A stretch of DNA of 64,000 nt. It comes from Erinaceus europaeus (Eukaryota; Chordata; Mammalia; Eulipotyphla; Erinaceidae). The DNA is taken from the NCBI RefSeq assembly GCF_950295315.1, contig NC_080171.1, forward strand, positions 31,426,361-31,490,360, given 5' to 3'. The notes beneath the pieces were generated by a model. That model was given only the letters and a program-made list of their open reading frames with translations, made no database searches and had not been told where the DNA came from. Positions 52,270-62,966 of this stretch are shown piece after piece (positions within the stretch are counted from its first letter, which is position 1; each line of letters starts with the position of its first letter). The position numbers were made by a program, and so were the translations under genes.

Positions 52270-52697
52270 ATTTACTTATTTATTTTCTTTTGTTGCCCTT
52301 GTAGTTATTGTTGTTATTGATGTCATTGTTGTTGGATAGGACAGAGAGAAATGGAGAGGGGAGGGGAAGACAGAGAGGGGGAGAGAAAGATAGACACCTG
52401 GGGGCAGGGGTAGATAGCATAATGGTTATGCAAACAAACTGTGTCATGCCTGAGGCTCTGAAGTCCAGGTTCAATCACTGCACCACCATAAGCCTGGGCT
52501 GACCGGTGTTCAGGTAAAAAAAAAATAAAATAAAAAAAAAAAAAGACACCTGCAGACCTGCTTCACCGCCTGTGAAGTGACTCCCCTGCAGGTGGGGAGC
52601 CCGGGTGGCTCGAACCAGGATCGAACTGGGATCCTTCCACTGGTCCTTGTGCTTTGAGCCATGTGCGCTTAAACCACTGAGTTACCGCCCAACCCCC
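52268..52697 (-). repeat. Type A SINE split by a type D SINE
   Basis: The reverse type A copy (52268-52400 and 52545-52697) is interrupted by a forward type D element at 52401-52543. AGACACCTG is duplicated at the junctions. A (TTTA)n run precedes it at 52229-52266. Confidence 0.92.
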
Positions 52698-52759
52698 TGC
52701 ATTTCCTTTTTTACTACAGTTTGGTTTCCTTTCACTTACTACTATGTTCTTATTTTATT

Positions 52760-52906
52760 TATTTTTTAATTTATTTATTTATTCACAAGAAAGACAGGAG
52801 GAGAGAAAGAACCAGACATCACTGGTACATGTGCTGCCAGGGATCCAACTCAGGACCTCATGGTTGAGAATCCAATGCTTTATCCACTATGCCACCTCCT
52901 GGACCA
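52760..52906 (-). repeat. Type C SINE
   Basis: Reverse copy: TTTATTTATTTATTCACAAG; TATGCCACCTCCTGGACCAC. Confidence 0.88.
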
Positions 52907-53450
52907 CTACTAATATGTTCTTAATCTAATGGGACAAAAATCAAAACAAAAAGAAGATAGCATATGGAAGAAAGAGAAACTTAGTAAAGAGAAACTTGCT
53001 GTAATGTAGTATATATCTCTGATTGAGCTTTCCCCAACACCCTTCCATACCTTCATCTTCCTCATTCCTTCTCAAACAGACCTAATGGTTCTGGTCTCAC
53101 CTAAGCAATAACATCCTCATCTCTGAATCCTAGAGATGTCAGAGAACTCAAATCTAGAAGGCTTAGCTTCCACCTGGGTAAAGGATACCAAGTAGATCTC
53201 TCAGAAAAATTGTGTCTCCATACAAGGAGTTCTTATTTTCAGTTGCCAAAAGATGATGTCACAGGAAGGCTTTCAACAAAGCACATAGACATAGATTTGT
53301 TTAAGATTGATCACTCGAACATGTGTGAGGACAAGTTTTGGGGCAAACTAATTGGTAGAGTGTTGTGCAGTGGCCTAAGTGAATGATTATGAGATAGAAA
53401 GAGGTAGGTTAAAGTTACTTAAATATGAAATAAGCAGAATTTGGTGATTA
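52907..53450. other. Intergenic sequence, nothing recognised
   Basis: About 540 bases of ordinary composition. Confidence 0.5.
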
Positions 53451-53612
53451 GGGCGCTGGGTGGTGGTGCATCTGGTTGAGTGCACATATAACCATGCACA
53501 AAGGCGCTGATACAAAACCCTGTTTATCCATCTATCTGTCTGTCTGTCTGCCTATCTATCTAATCTATCATCTTCCCTCCTCTAAATTTCTCTGTCAAAA
53601 AAAAAATAAGTG
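53451..53612 (+). repeat. Type B SINE with (CTGT/CTAT)n
   Basis: Forward copy with GGGCGCTGGGTGGTGGTGC head and a tetranucleotide stretch at about 53525-53572. Confidence 0.8.
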
Positions 53613-53814
53613 AAAAGAATAAGAGAGGAGATAAAAGGCCTCTACTAAAGCCCCCCTCATGGTACCTATAGTTTTGTACAGTTCCTTTCTCATGAATGTG
53701 GAATGAATTTAATGAGTTGTTTCTAGTAAATAAATGTGTTTCTAGTAAATAAAATTCCCTTACTTGCTCTGCCCCTGACTCGTCTTGTGTTTTTGATATG
53801 ATGGAAAATACCAC

Positions 53815-54070
53815 CTGTTGAGTGACTGGCCAACAGTTGGCAAAGAACTTGAGCCCCCCCAGCCTAACAACCCTGAAGGAACTGCATCTGCCAATAACTG
53901 CTATGCCAGTTTGGAAGCAAGTCTTGCTCTAGCTGAATCTCAAGATGACCCTGCCTCCAGCTTTGTGAGAATATCTGAACCAACACCCTTATTGCAACAT
54001 GTGAGATCCTGGATCAGAACTCAGCTAAACATGTGCCACATTCCTAACTCTAGAAACCATAGAAAGAAGG
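53815..54070 (+). mobile_element. MLT1-type LTR relic (ERVL-MaLR)
   Basis: GGAACTGCATCTGCCAATAA, CAGTTTGGAAGCAAGTCTTG, GAACTCAGCTAAACATGTGC and CTCTAGAAACCATAG follow the order and wording of the ancient mammalian MLT1 LTR consensus as I know it. It is diverged and incomplete. Confidence 0.75.
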
Positions 54071-54111
54071 TAAGATTTTTTTTTTTCTTTTAAAAAAATA
54101 TATTTTTGTTG

Positions 54112-54285
54112 TTGTTCCTGGGGCTCTGATACTCTGGGCCAACTTTTTTCAGGTAAAGACAGAAAATAGAAGAAAGACACCACATCACTGATGTTTTCTC
54201 TGATACAGTAGGGGCCAGGCTCAAATGTGGCTTACCTGCTTGTCAAAGCTGGCATATTATCCAGGTAAGCTATTTTTCCAACCAT
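54112..54285 (-). repeat. Old type E SINE
   Basis: CAAATGTGGCTTACCTGC and CAGGTAAGCTATTTTTCCAA. Confidence 0.55.
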
Positions 54286-54301
54286 GCAAAGGGCTTTTTT
54301 T

Positions 54302-54587
54302 TTTTTAAAAAAAAACCTATTTATTCCCTTTTGTTGCCCTTGTTGTTTTACTGTTGTAGTTATTATTGTTGTTGATGTCGTCATTGTTGGATAGGACAGA
54401 GAGAAATGGAGAGGGGAGGGGAAGACAGAGAGGGGGAGAGAAAGATAGACACTTGCAGACCTGCTTCACTGCCTGTGAAGCGACTCCCCTGCAGATGGGG
54501 AGCCAGAGGCTCAAGCTGGGATCCTTAAGCTGGTCCTTTGGCTTGGCACCACCTGTGCTTAACCCACTGCGCTACTGCCCGACTCCC
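54302..54587 (-). repeat. Type A SINE
   Basis: Reverse full-length copy; GGGGAGTCGGGCAGTAGCGC head. Confidence 0.92.
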
Positions 54588-54604
54588 CAATGAAAAGGTT
54601 TTAG

Positions 54605-54810
54605 ATTTGTTTATTTATAAAAGAGATAAAAAGAAGCAGAACTTCACTCTGGCTGATGTGATTCTAGGGATCCTACTCAGGACCTCAAGCTTGAGAGTCC
54701 ATCACCTTATCCACGGTCCCACCTCTGGTTAAAATGGTTCATTTTTGCTGTGGATAAGACATTGAACTTGTGCCACCACAGGTGCTAAAGTGATGCTCTG
54801 TTTCTCAAAA
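54605..54810. repeat. Type C SINE (minus) and type C fragment (plus)
   Basis: 54605-54725 reverse (CTTATCCACGGTCCCACCTC); 54740-54810 a decayed forward piece (GCTGTGGATAAGACATTG). Confidence 0.6.
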
Positions 54811-54820
54811 GTAAATGAAG

Positions 54821-55098
54821 GGGAGTTGGGCGGTAGTGCATTGGGTTAAGCACACGTGGTGCAAAGTGCAAGGATCGGTGTAAGGATCCCAGTTCGAGCC
54901 CCTGGCTCCCCACCTGCAGGGGGGCTGCTTCACATGCGGTGAAGCAGGTCTGCAGGTGTCTTTTTCTCCCCATCTCTGTCTTCCCCTCCTCTCTCCATTT
55001 CTCTCTGTCCTATCCAACAACAATGACATCAAGAACAACAACAGTAATAACTACAACAATAAAAAAACAAGGGCAACAAAAGGGAATAAATGAATAAA
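54821..55098 (+). repeat. Type A SINE
   Basis: Forward full-length copy with a perfect 14-bp target-site duplication AAAAGTAAATGAAG on both sides. Confidence 0.94.
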
Positions 55099-55149
55099 TA
55101 TTAAAAAAAAGTAAATGAAGAAGAGATTTATTTATTTACTTATTTATTT

Positions 55150-55725
55150 TTCTCCCATCAACTATGATAGCAGAAGAGATTATTTATTGTATATGGGTTA
55201 CATTAAGCCACAAAGAGAACAGACTAGTCCAGAATATCAAGTTCGAGGCAAAGGAGCAAAAGGGACTGTGTTTTGGCAAGAGCAAAGAAGAATGTCCCTC
55301 AAGATAGTCATGTTAGGATCAGATGGTGATGGAGGCTCTAGATCCACTGAGACAAGTTCTAGGTTGCAGCACAGAAGTCCAGTTTGTGCCAGTGTCTGTC
55401 TTATTTCTACTCCTATGGCTTCTATGGGTGTGCTTCGATCTCTGCCTTGACTTTCTTTTTCTTTTTCTTTTTTTAAAGATTTTATTTATTTATTAATGAG
55501 AAAGATAGGAGGAGGGAGAAAGAACCAGGCATCCTTCTGGTACATGTGCTGCTGGAGACTGAACTCAGGACTTCACACTTGAGAGTCCAATGCTTTATCC
55601 ACTGCGCCACCTCCCAGACCACACATGCCTTGTCTTTCTTTTGGGCTTCAGCCTGTGCATTCGCTTTTTCCTCCACTTGGCTCTCATCATGCAGAGGCTT
55701 CTAGGAAGATGGAGCTAAGGCTAAG
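55150..55725 (-). pseudogene. RPL41P: RPL41 processed pseudogene split by a type C SINE
   Basis: Minus-strand retrocopy of RPL41 mRNA: 5' UTR near 55690-55725, coding start ATG at 55685-55687, 3' UTR from about 55440 down to 55150 (TGACATTCTGGACTAG-like segment, AATAAATAATCTCTTCTGC). The start reads MRAKWRKKRM, so Arg9 is kept here, but His replaces Arg11 and Pro replaces Arg15, and a 3-base loss removes one of the RRK residues. A type C SINE (55460-55625) then cuts the coding part, with a 17-bp duplication TGCCTTGACTTTCTTTT / TGCCTTGTCTTTCTTTT. A CTTATTTA on each side may be the retrocopy's own duplication. Very similar in its 3' UTR to the copy at 23921. Confidence 0.92.
55460..55625 (-). 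repeat. Type C SINE inside the RPL41 retrocopy
   Basis: Reverse full-length copy; CACTGCGCCACCTCCCAGAC head end, with the 17-bp duplication described for the retrocopy. Confidence 0.93.
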
Positions 55726-55739
55726 GAGCTTATTTAATT

Positions 55740-56007
55740 AAAATTTTAAAAAATTTTCCCTTATTTTTATTGTTATTGTAGTTATTATTGTTGTTGTTAT
55801 TGATATCGTCGTTGTTAGATAGGACAGAGAGAAATGGAGAGAGGAGGGGAAGACAGAGAGGGGGAGAGAAAGACAGACACCTGCAGACCTGCTTCACCAC
55901 CTGTGAAGCAACTCCCCTGCAGGTGGGGAGCTGGGGACTCGAGCCGAGACTGATCCTTGTGCTTTGCGCCACCTGCTCTTAACCCGCTGCGCTATCGCCC
56001 GACTCCC
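55740..56007 (-). repeat. Type A SINE
   Basis: Reverse copy; GGGGAGTCGGGCGATAGCGC head. Confidence 0.92.
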
Positions 56008-56139
56008 CTCTCTTAACTTCTATCCAGTAAAGATAATAAAAAATTTAAAAAGGCAAATGTGGCTACTGCTCATTTTATTTATTTTACTATATTTAAGGAA
56101 AACCATACGCTCTGGTTTATTTGAGTTTTTTGTTTTAGA

Positions 56140-56311
56140 TAAGGACACAAGTTGGAAGGGGAAGACAGAGTGGCAGAGGGAGAGACAACTGCAACACTGC
56201 TTTGCCACTTATGAAGCTTTCCTCTTTGCAAGTGAGGGCTGGGGGCTTGAACCCAGGTGCTTCTGCACTGCAGTATGCACACTCAACCAGGTGCACCACC
56301 ACCTGGTCCCT
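56140..56311 (-). repeat. Type B SINE immediately upstream of the KIF27 island
   Basis: Reverse copy: CAACACTGCTTTGCCACTTA; GGTGCACCACCACCTGGTCC. Confidence 0.8.
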
Positions 56312-56349
56312 ACTACCATGCATATTTTGCAAACCCGTGGAAATTTTTT

Positions 56350-57130
56350 GGGATTGGTGCTCCGAGGCAGATCTCGGGTGTCCCTGCTCTTTAGCGACGT
56401 TAGGGGGCGCGCCTCCAGGAAGCTGACCCAAGTTCCGCGGCGAAGGGGCGGGGCTCAGGGCGTGGAGGGGCGGGGCCTTGGCGGAGTGGGCGGAGCCCGA
56501 GTCGGCGGGAAGCGGGCGGGGAACTGGGCTGGGCGCGGGGCTTCTCTGGTTGCCGGGGAGAACCCACGACAACAAAAGGCGCGGGCGGCGGCGGCGCGGC
56601 AGAGTTTAGCGGAGGAGCCCTGCGCTGCGCTCGCCGCCGGTGGCCTGGGCTTTCTCGAGCCGGTCAGTGCGCGGTTGGCCAACCTGGCCGGGCAGTGGGC
56701 ACCGAAGCGGCGCGGCGCTCACCTGCCCTCCTGCCCGCGGAGCCGGCGCCCCCGGCCCGCCGTTGGGAGGACGGGGCGCCCGCGGGGTCGGGGGTCCTCC
56801 TCGCGGATGGCGGGGGGCGCTGAGGGGTCGGTTGGGGTGCCGGGGAGGGCGCCCCCGGGGGCTTGGGGCAGGTGCCGAGACCCTGGGTGAAGTCGAGTCC
56901 CCTGTGAGCACTTCAGGGCCCAGAAGCAGGGCTGCGCGAGGGCGCCGTGCGGAGTCGGGGACCCCGGCCTTTCTGGGGTTCAGACTTGGAGCCGCGGGGG
57001 CCGAGGCGCCTGGAGTGGCCCGCAGCCGGTTTTCGCCGCCCTCTTCCTTCGCGGGTGTTGTGACTGGGTGCGGGCTCAGCTCCGCAGACTTCCGCAGACA
57101 TCACTCTGCCTCTTGCAACATGGGGAGGGG
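56350..57130 (+). promoter_or_regulatory. KIF27: CpG-island promoter and 5' non-coding exon region of KIF27
   Basis: A dense CpG block with no TATA box. GC boxes: GGGGCGGGG (56445-56453), GGGGCGGGGCC (56467-56477) and GTGGGCGGAGCC (56486-56497). GGCGGGAA near 56504 resembles an E2F half site. GTTGCC-GGG-GAGAAC (56549-56563) fits the RFX X-box pattern of two half sites. A GCGGCGGCGGCGCGGCAG stretch at about 56586 probably lies in the first exon; GAGCCG|GTCAGT (about 56663) and CCTGG|GTGAAG (about 56888) are possible donors. The assignment to KIF27 follows from order and orientation, since the first coding exon is 6 kb downstream and needs an upstream exon. Confidence 0.75.
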
Positions 57131-57677
57131 TTGTTGGGTGGGTGGGTGCGGTGTGGAGCCGGGGGCCCCATTCTCCCAAGTCGGCCCTCTACCCTCTTAG
57201 CTACTCTAGACCCTGCACCCTCTCACTTTAAAAATATTAAGTTATCCGATTTCCCCTATTCGTGTCTCCTCCACCTAGTTCTTGTTAGGGTCTTTCGGAG
57301 GTCCTGATGCAATTCACTGTCCATTTGCTGAGGAATTGCTTAGCAGAGTAGAAGCAAGTCAGTGTCCACACGACCACTGTTGCTAATAAAGGGCTCAGGA
57401 GGCAACAGCCCTACTTGGAAAAAGTAATTCTGATTAATGCCATGCTGGAGTGAACAAACATTCTTCTAATCTTTGCTCTAGACTTCAAAAATCTATTGGA
57501 TCTTACTTAACGTGACTAGCCAGTCAAGTGCCACTATTCTTTACATTTATTGTTGACGATATGCACACACTTCTGATGACTTAATTGATTGAAATTTGAG
57601 GCAGTAGTATGTGCTTTTATAACTTAAATTATTAGGAGATCCACAGGTTTTGACAAGTCATATGCTTATGAACCCTT
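57131..57677. other. KIF27 intron 1, nothing recognised
   Basis: Transition from the island to AT-rich sequence with no repeat wording. Confidence 0.5.
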
Positions 57678-57946
57678 ATTTTTTTAAATATTTATTCCCT
57701 TTTGTCGTCCTTGTTGTTTTATTGTTGTAGTTATTATTGATGTCATTGTTGTTGGATAGGATAGAGAGAAATGGAGAGAGGAGGGGAAGACAGAGGGGGA
57801 GAGAAAGACACCTGCAGACCCGCTTCACCGCTTGTGAAGCGACTCCCCTGCAGGTGGGGAGCTGGGGGGCTCGAACCAAGTTCCTTACGCCGGTCCTTGT
57901 GCTTTGCGCCACATGCGCTTAACCCTCTTCGCTACCGCCCGACTCC
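57678..57946 (-). repeat. Type A SINE
   Basis: Reverse full-length copy flanked by GAACCCTTATTTTTT and GAACCCTTATTTTTT as target-site duplication. Confidence 0.94.
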
Positions 57947-58146
57947 CGAACCCTTATTTTTTAAATGTGCAGAGTAGATGAATTTCAGTTGTCTTTATAG
58001 TCATATTATTTATAGATATCCCCAGTATAGAAACCAAGAAAGTGAATGCATTCTAATTGTACTTGGTACGTTTTATTAACAATTTTATTGAAAGTAGGTT
58101 GATTTGACTTACGATTTTTGTTTTAAAACCGTGCGATAAAAAGCAT

Positions 58147-58336
58147 TTTATTTATTTTAGATACATACAGAGAGAAGTTGAGAGGGAAGGGGGAAATAGA
58201 GATGGGGAGAGACAGACACCTGTAACTGCTCCATAGCTTGTGAAACTTGCCTTCTTCAGGTCAGGACTGGGGACTTGAACCCAGGTCCTTGCACACTGTA
58301 ACCTGTGTGCTCTACTGGGTGTGCCCATGCTAGGCC
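58147..58336 (-). repeat. Type B SINE
   Basis: Reverse copy: ACACCTGTAACTGCTCC, GGGTGTGCCCATGCTAGGCC. Confidence 0.75.
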
Positions 58337-58900
58337 TTAAATAAAAACTTTAAATGTAGGTGTTCAGAAATACTTGGAAGAACCAATGTATGTACTATTC
58401 TTGTAGTTCTCTTGGAAAGGTTTCTAATGCTAAATAATCATACAGTCCCTTAAAGTTCAAGAAATAATTTACTAGAAGTATTTTATGAGTGTTTCAGTGC
58501 AGAATTTCACAATGATGAAAACTGCCAAAGTTAGGTGCATTTTTTTGTTTTGGCTATTAAAGATAGTTGTCTTTGTTTTGGAATTATACAGCCCATGGGA
58601 GCCAATATTTTTAAAAATTCTCAGTGGGCTCTTTGTAGAGTGATGTAAATATTTTTATTATTATAAATATTTTATTTTTATTATTTTACACTATTATAAA
58701 TCCACAGTACTGCAGGTTTTTTCGTAACTAGAGAATATTAAATATGTCATAATTAGTATTTCTAAAACTAGTCATACTGGAAATGTTTTTCCCCTTTAGT
58801 CTGCTAGATTACATAATGGTAGTGTTTAAAACTTGTCTTTGCCAAAATGATTTTTTCATCAGCTACACCTAAACATTGTCATGGGTTAGTTGTATCATTT
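58337..58900. other. KIF27 intron 1, nothing recognised
   Basis: AT-rich unique sequence. Confidence 0.5.
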
Positions 58901-58904
58901 TTCT

Positions 58905-59055
58905 CATTCAGAGAGAGGAAGAGACAGATAGGGAAAGAAAGAGAGAGAGAAAGGTACCACTGAACCTCCATTGTGGTGCTGGGGCTCAAACCTGGGCCTG
59001 GGGCCTAGCACATAGCAAAGCAGGCACCCTGCTTGGTAAGCTCTTTCTCCAGCCT
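58905..59055 (-). repeat. Type E SINE
   Basis: CACTGAACCTCCATTGTGGT, TGGGGCTCAAACCTGGGC, GGTAAGCTCTTTCTCCAGCC. Confidence 0.65.
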
Positions 59056-59099
59056 TTAACTTTTTATTTATTTATTTACATATTAATTTTTAGACTATT

Positions 59100-59585
59100 T
59101 TTTTTTAAAAGCAGCTGCATCCTTTTCTATTTCTATCAGGATTACATAAAGTTTCCATATTCTTTATTGCTTACTATATATATTTCTGTGCCTGTGTTAG
59201 TGGGAATTAAATGGTATCATTGTAGTTATGATTATATTTGCCTGATAGTTAAATAATGTTGGGCATCTTTATATGTATCTACTGTCCATTTTTATATGTT
59301 CCTGAAGATTGTCTTTTCAGATCGACTGCTGCTATTTGAGTTTGGTAGTCTTTTTTCTATTGAATTGTAAGGACTCTTTATATATCCTAGATACACATCC
59401 TTATTAAATGTATGATTGCAACTATCTTTTTCTCACCCAATAGCTGCTTTTTCACTATCTTGTTGTTGTCCTATTGAAGTGGAAACCTTTGAGGTCTGAT
59501 GAAATTCATTTTAAGCTCTTTTTCTGCTTAATTGCTTTTGGTGTCATAGCTGAGAAACTTTTGCCAGACCCAAAGTTACCTCTTG
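59100..59585 (-). mobile_element. Ancient L1 ORF2 fragment, antisense
   Basis: T-rich sequence whose complement reads as decayed L1 ORF2; TTGGTGTCATAGCTGAGAAA and GACTCTTTATATATCCTAG are typical of the antisense of old mammalian L1. Many stops. Confidence 0.75.
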
Positions 59586-59619
59586 TGGTTCCTTCTTTAT
59601 TTTTAATTTAAAAAATTTT

Positions 59620-59910
59620 AAAAAAATATTTATTTATTTATTCCCTTTTGTTGCCCTTGTTGTTTTATTCTTGTTGTTATTGATGTCATCATTGTTGGAT
59701 AGAAAAGAGAGAAATGGAGAGAGGAGGGGAAGACAGAAAGGGAGAGAGAAAGATAGACACCTGCAGACCTGCTTCACTGCCTGTGAAGCGACTCCCCTGC
59801 AAGTGAGGAGCTGGGGGCTCAAACCGGGATCCTTAAGCCTGTCCTTGTGCTTTGCGCCACTTGCACTTAACCCGCTAACCCGCTAACCCACTGAGCTACT
59901 GCCCGACTCC
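59620..59910 (-). repeat. Type A SINE
   Basis: Reverse copy with a triplicated AACCCGCT near 59868-59890 (TAACCCGC TAACCCGC TAACCCAC), a small local expansion in the head. Confidence 0.92.
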
Positions 59911-59964
59911 CTCTTTTTTCATTTTTGTGCAGAGGGCTTTACCTTTCTGGGCCAGCTTTTTCAG

Positions 59965-60672
59965 ATGGGACCTGGCAGTAGTGCAGCAGGTTAAGAGCAC
60001 GTGGTGCAGGGGTGGGAGTGGGGGCGTAGCACAGCGGATTAAGCTCAGGGGGTGCAAAGCATCCTGGTTCAAGCCCCTGGTTCCCCGCCTGCAGGGGAGT
60101 CCCTTCACAGGTGGCGAAGCAGGTTTGCAGGTGTCTTTCTCTACCCCTCTCTGTCTTCCCCTCCTCTCTGTCTTCCCCTCCTCTCTCGATTTCTCTCTGT
60201 CCTATCCAACAATGAACACATCATCAACAACAATAATAACCACAACAAGGCTACAACAACAAGGGCAACAAAGAGGGAAAAAAATGGCCTCCAGGAGCCA
60301 GAGGATTCATGGTGCAGGCATTGAGCCCAGCAATAACCCTGGAAGCAAAAAAAAAGTAAGAGCAGGTGGCACAAAGCGCAAGGACCGGAGTAAGCATCTG
60401 GGTTGGACCCCCCCCCCCAATTCCCATTAGCAGGGGTGTCGCTTCACAAGCGATGAAGTAAGTCTGCAGGTGGCTTTCTCTCCCCTTCTCTGTCTTCCCC
60501 TCCTCTCTCCATTTCTCTCTGTCCTGCCCAACAGCACGACAACAACAACAATAATAATAACAACAAACAACAAGGGCAACAAAAGGGAAAATATGGCCTC
60601 CAAGAGCAGTGGATTCGTAGTGCAGGTACTGAGTCCCAGCAATAACCCTGGAGGCAAAAAAAAGAAAAAAAG
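59965..60672 (+). repeat. Type A-long SINE containing a second A-long SINE
   Basis: Outer forward copy at 59965-60005 and 60355-60672; inner forward copy at 60008-60350. TAAGAGCACGTGG and TAAGAGCAGGTGG flank the inner element. The inner CT-rich part is itself duplicated (CTCTCTGTCTTCCCCTC twice). Confidence 0.9.
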
Positions 60673-60674
60673 GT

Positions 60675-60965
60675 GAGAGAAACAGCTGCCACAGCATTGA
60701 GGCTGTTTCTAAGTGCTATGGGATTCCCATGTGGAATACTAGGGATTCTAACCTGGGTTTACTTGGGCAAAGCAGGCATCCTCCAGGTGAGCTGTCTTGC
60801 TGTACCCTTCCCCCACCTCCTGTGTTTTCTTAAAAACACTGTTTATTAATGATACAGGAGAGAGCCAGAACATCAGTCTGGCACATGCGATGCCAGGGAT
60901 TGAACCCAGGATTTGATATTTGTAAACATAGTGCTCTAGCACTGTACTGTCTCCTGGGCTGCATC
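60675..60965 (-). repeat. Type E SINE and type C SINE, old
   Basis: 60675-60808 (CACAGCATTGAGGCTGTTTC, GGCAAAGCAGGCATCCTCCA) and 60830-60965 (TGGCACATGCGATGCCAGGG). Confidence 0.65.
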
Positions 60966-60999
60966 TTATACTTTATATTTATATACTAGTATTAGTAAT

Positions 61000-61118
61000 T
61001 TTTTTTGATCATGCCACTGCTCAGTTCTTGTTTATGATGGTGCAGGGGATTGAACCTGGGACTTTGGAGACTCAAGTATGAATATCTTTTGACATAACCA
61101 TTATACTATCTACCCTAC
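61000..61118 (-). repeat. Type D SINE
   Basis: Reverse copy: GGTGCAGGGGATTGAACCTG; CATTATACTATCTACCC. Confidence 0.85.
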
Positions 61119-61139
61119 ACGATTTTGGTTATTTATTTT

Positions 61140-61437
61140 TTAAGATTTCTTCTTTCTTCCTTTTAATATTTGTTTTCCCATTTGTTGCCCTTTTTATTGT
61201 GTTTGTAGTTACTATCGTTGTTATTGATGTCGTCGTCGTTGTTGGATAAGTCAGAGAGAAATGGAGAGAGGAGGGGAAGACAGAGAGAGGCAGAGAAAGA
61301 CACCTGCAGACCTGCTTCACCGCCTGTGAATGGACTCCCCTGCAGGTGGGGAGCCGGGGCCTCCAACAGGGCTCCTTATGCTGGTCCTTGCGCTTGGCGT
61401 CATGTGCACTTAACCTGCTGCGCTACCGCCTGACTCC
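61140..61437 (-). repeat. Type A SINE
   Basis: Reverse copy flanked by CGATTTTGGTTATTT on both sides (target-site duplication). Confidence 0.94.
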
Positions 61438-61599
61438 CGATTTTGGTTATTTTTGAATAAAGACATTAATTTAAAATTTATATCGAGTTAAAGTCCTTAA
61501 AACTGTTGGTATTTAAATATGTTTCTATTATTTATGGTGAAGATACAAAATCATATATTCTAATATTAAGTTTTGATATTATTGTTATTATTATTATTT

Positions 61600-61852
61600 C
61601 TGCCAGCAGGGTTACCACTGCGGCTTGGTGCCTGCAGGGCGAATTCACCTCTCCTGACAGCCATTTTTTTCTTTTCATTTTTCTTTTTTTTATTTGATAG
61701 GTCAGGGAAATTGAATGAGGAGAGAGAGAGAGATACCTGCAGCACCGCTTCACTGCCCATGCAGCTTCCTCCTGCAGGTGGGGGGGCTTAGACCTCAGTC
61801 CTTGTGCATAGTAGTGTGTGTACTCAGCAGGGTAGGCCATTGCCTGGCTCCA
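61600..61852 (-). repeat. Type G SINE
   Basis: Reverse copy: CTGCCAGCAGGGTTACCACT; GGCCATTGCCTGGCTCC. Confidence 0.82.
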
Positions 61853-61964
61853 AGTTTTGCTTTTAAAACATGTATACACTTACCTAATTATTTCCTTGTC
61901 TTAACCTTCTGACTCCGCAAGTTACCATTTAGATGGGGAACTTAGTGATAGAGAAATAGCACAA

Positions 61965-62330
61965 GGCTGGGGAGATAGCATAATGATTATGTATAATGAC
62001 TTTAAAAAATATTTTTTACTTATTCCCTTTTGTTGACCTTGTTTTATTGTTGTTGTCGTTGTTGGATAGCACAGAGAGAAATGGAGAGAGATGGGGAAGA
62101 CGGGGAGAGAAAGACACCTCAGACCTGCTTCACCGCTTGTGAAGCATCTCCCTTGCAGGTGGGGAGCCGGGGCTCAAACCCGGATTCTTGCATTTTGCGC
62201 CACATGCACTTAACCCACTGGCTACCGCCGGACTCCTGCATAAAGACTTTTACGCCTGAAGCTACAAGGTCCCAGGTTAAGTCCCACCATAAGCCAAAGC
62301 TGAACAATGAATGATCTGGTAAAAATAGAT
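61965..62330 (+). repeat. Type D SINE split by a type A SINE
   Basis: Forward type D pieces at 61965-62000 and 62238-62330 surround a reverse type A copy (62003-62237). Confidence 0.85.
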
Positions 62331-62536
62331 AAATAAACAAACCGCAGTGAAATCTCATGTATTTATCATTTACAAGCTCACAGCCATGAACCCCTAGATT
62401 ACTTTGATGCTAACCCCCCAAATCATATTGTTTCATGAATAAATTATATGTTTACTTTTCCAAGATAGATTTATCTTTTGTACAGTCTCTTATTGAAATA
62501 AGGTCTGCTCTAGTTGACTTTAAAAGATAATTTAGT

Positions 62537-62815
62537 TAGGAGTCGGGCAGTAGCACAGTGGGTTAAGCACAAGTGGTGAGAAGCCCAAGGACCTGCGTAA
62601 GGATCCGGGTTGAGCCCGTCTCCCCACCTACAGGGAAGTCCCTTCACAGGTGGTGAAGCAGGTCTGCATGTGTCTATCTTTCTCTCTCCCTCTCTGTTCT
62701 TCCCCTCCTCTCTCCATTTCTCTGTCATATACAACAACGACATCAGTAACAACAACTACAGCAACAATAAAAAAACAACAAGGGCAACAAAAGGGAAAAT
62801 AAATAAAATTTTAAA
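62537..62815 (+). repeat. Type A SINE close to KIF27 exon
   Basis: Forward full-length copy about 60 bases before the exon acceptor. AAAAGATAATTTA and AAAAGATAGTTTA are its target-site duplication. Confidence 0.92.
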
Positions 62816-62873
62816 AAGATAGTTTATCATAATAGAGGAATAAACTAAGTTTTGTTTTTATTTTGATACATAG

Positions 62874-62966
62874 GAGTCCAGATCTTAAGTAAAATGGATG
62901 TTTCTCACACTAGATACTGAATATTAAGTAGAAAAAAATAATCTATTTTGTAAAATCTAAGCTGCC
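62874..62966 (+). other. KIF27: KIF27 5' UTR part of exon 2, with a short upstream ORF
   Basis: The acceptor is TTTTATTTTGATACATAG (AG at 62872-62873). Between it and the start codon is an ATG at 62894 that opens an 8-codon frame (MDVSHTRY) stopping at 62918-62920. It is a possible translational brake. The acceptor position is inferred from sequence only. Confidence 0.6.

Noticed and set aside
55964..56890. 308-codon open frame across the KIF27 CpG island
   Set aside because: It runs through a SINE and then high-GC sequence with no family similarity; open frames are expected by chance in CpG islands.
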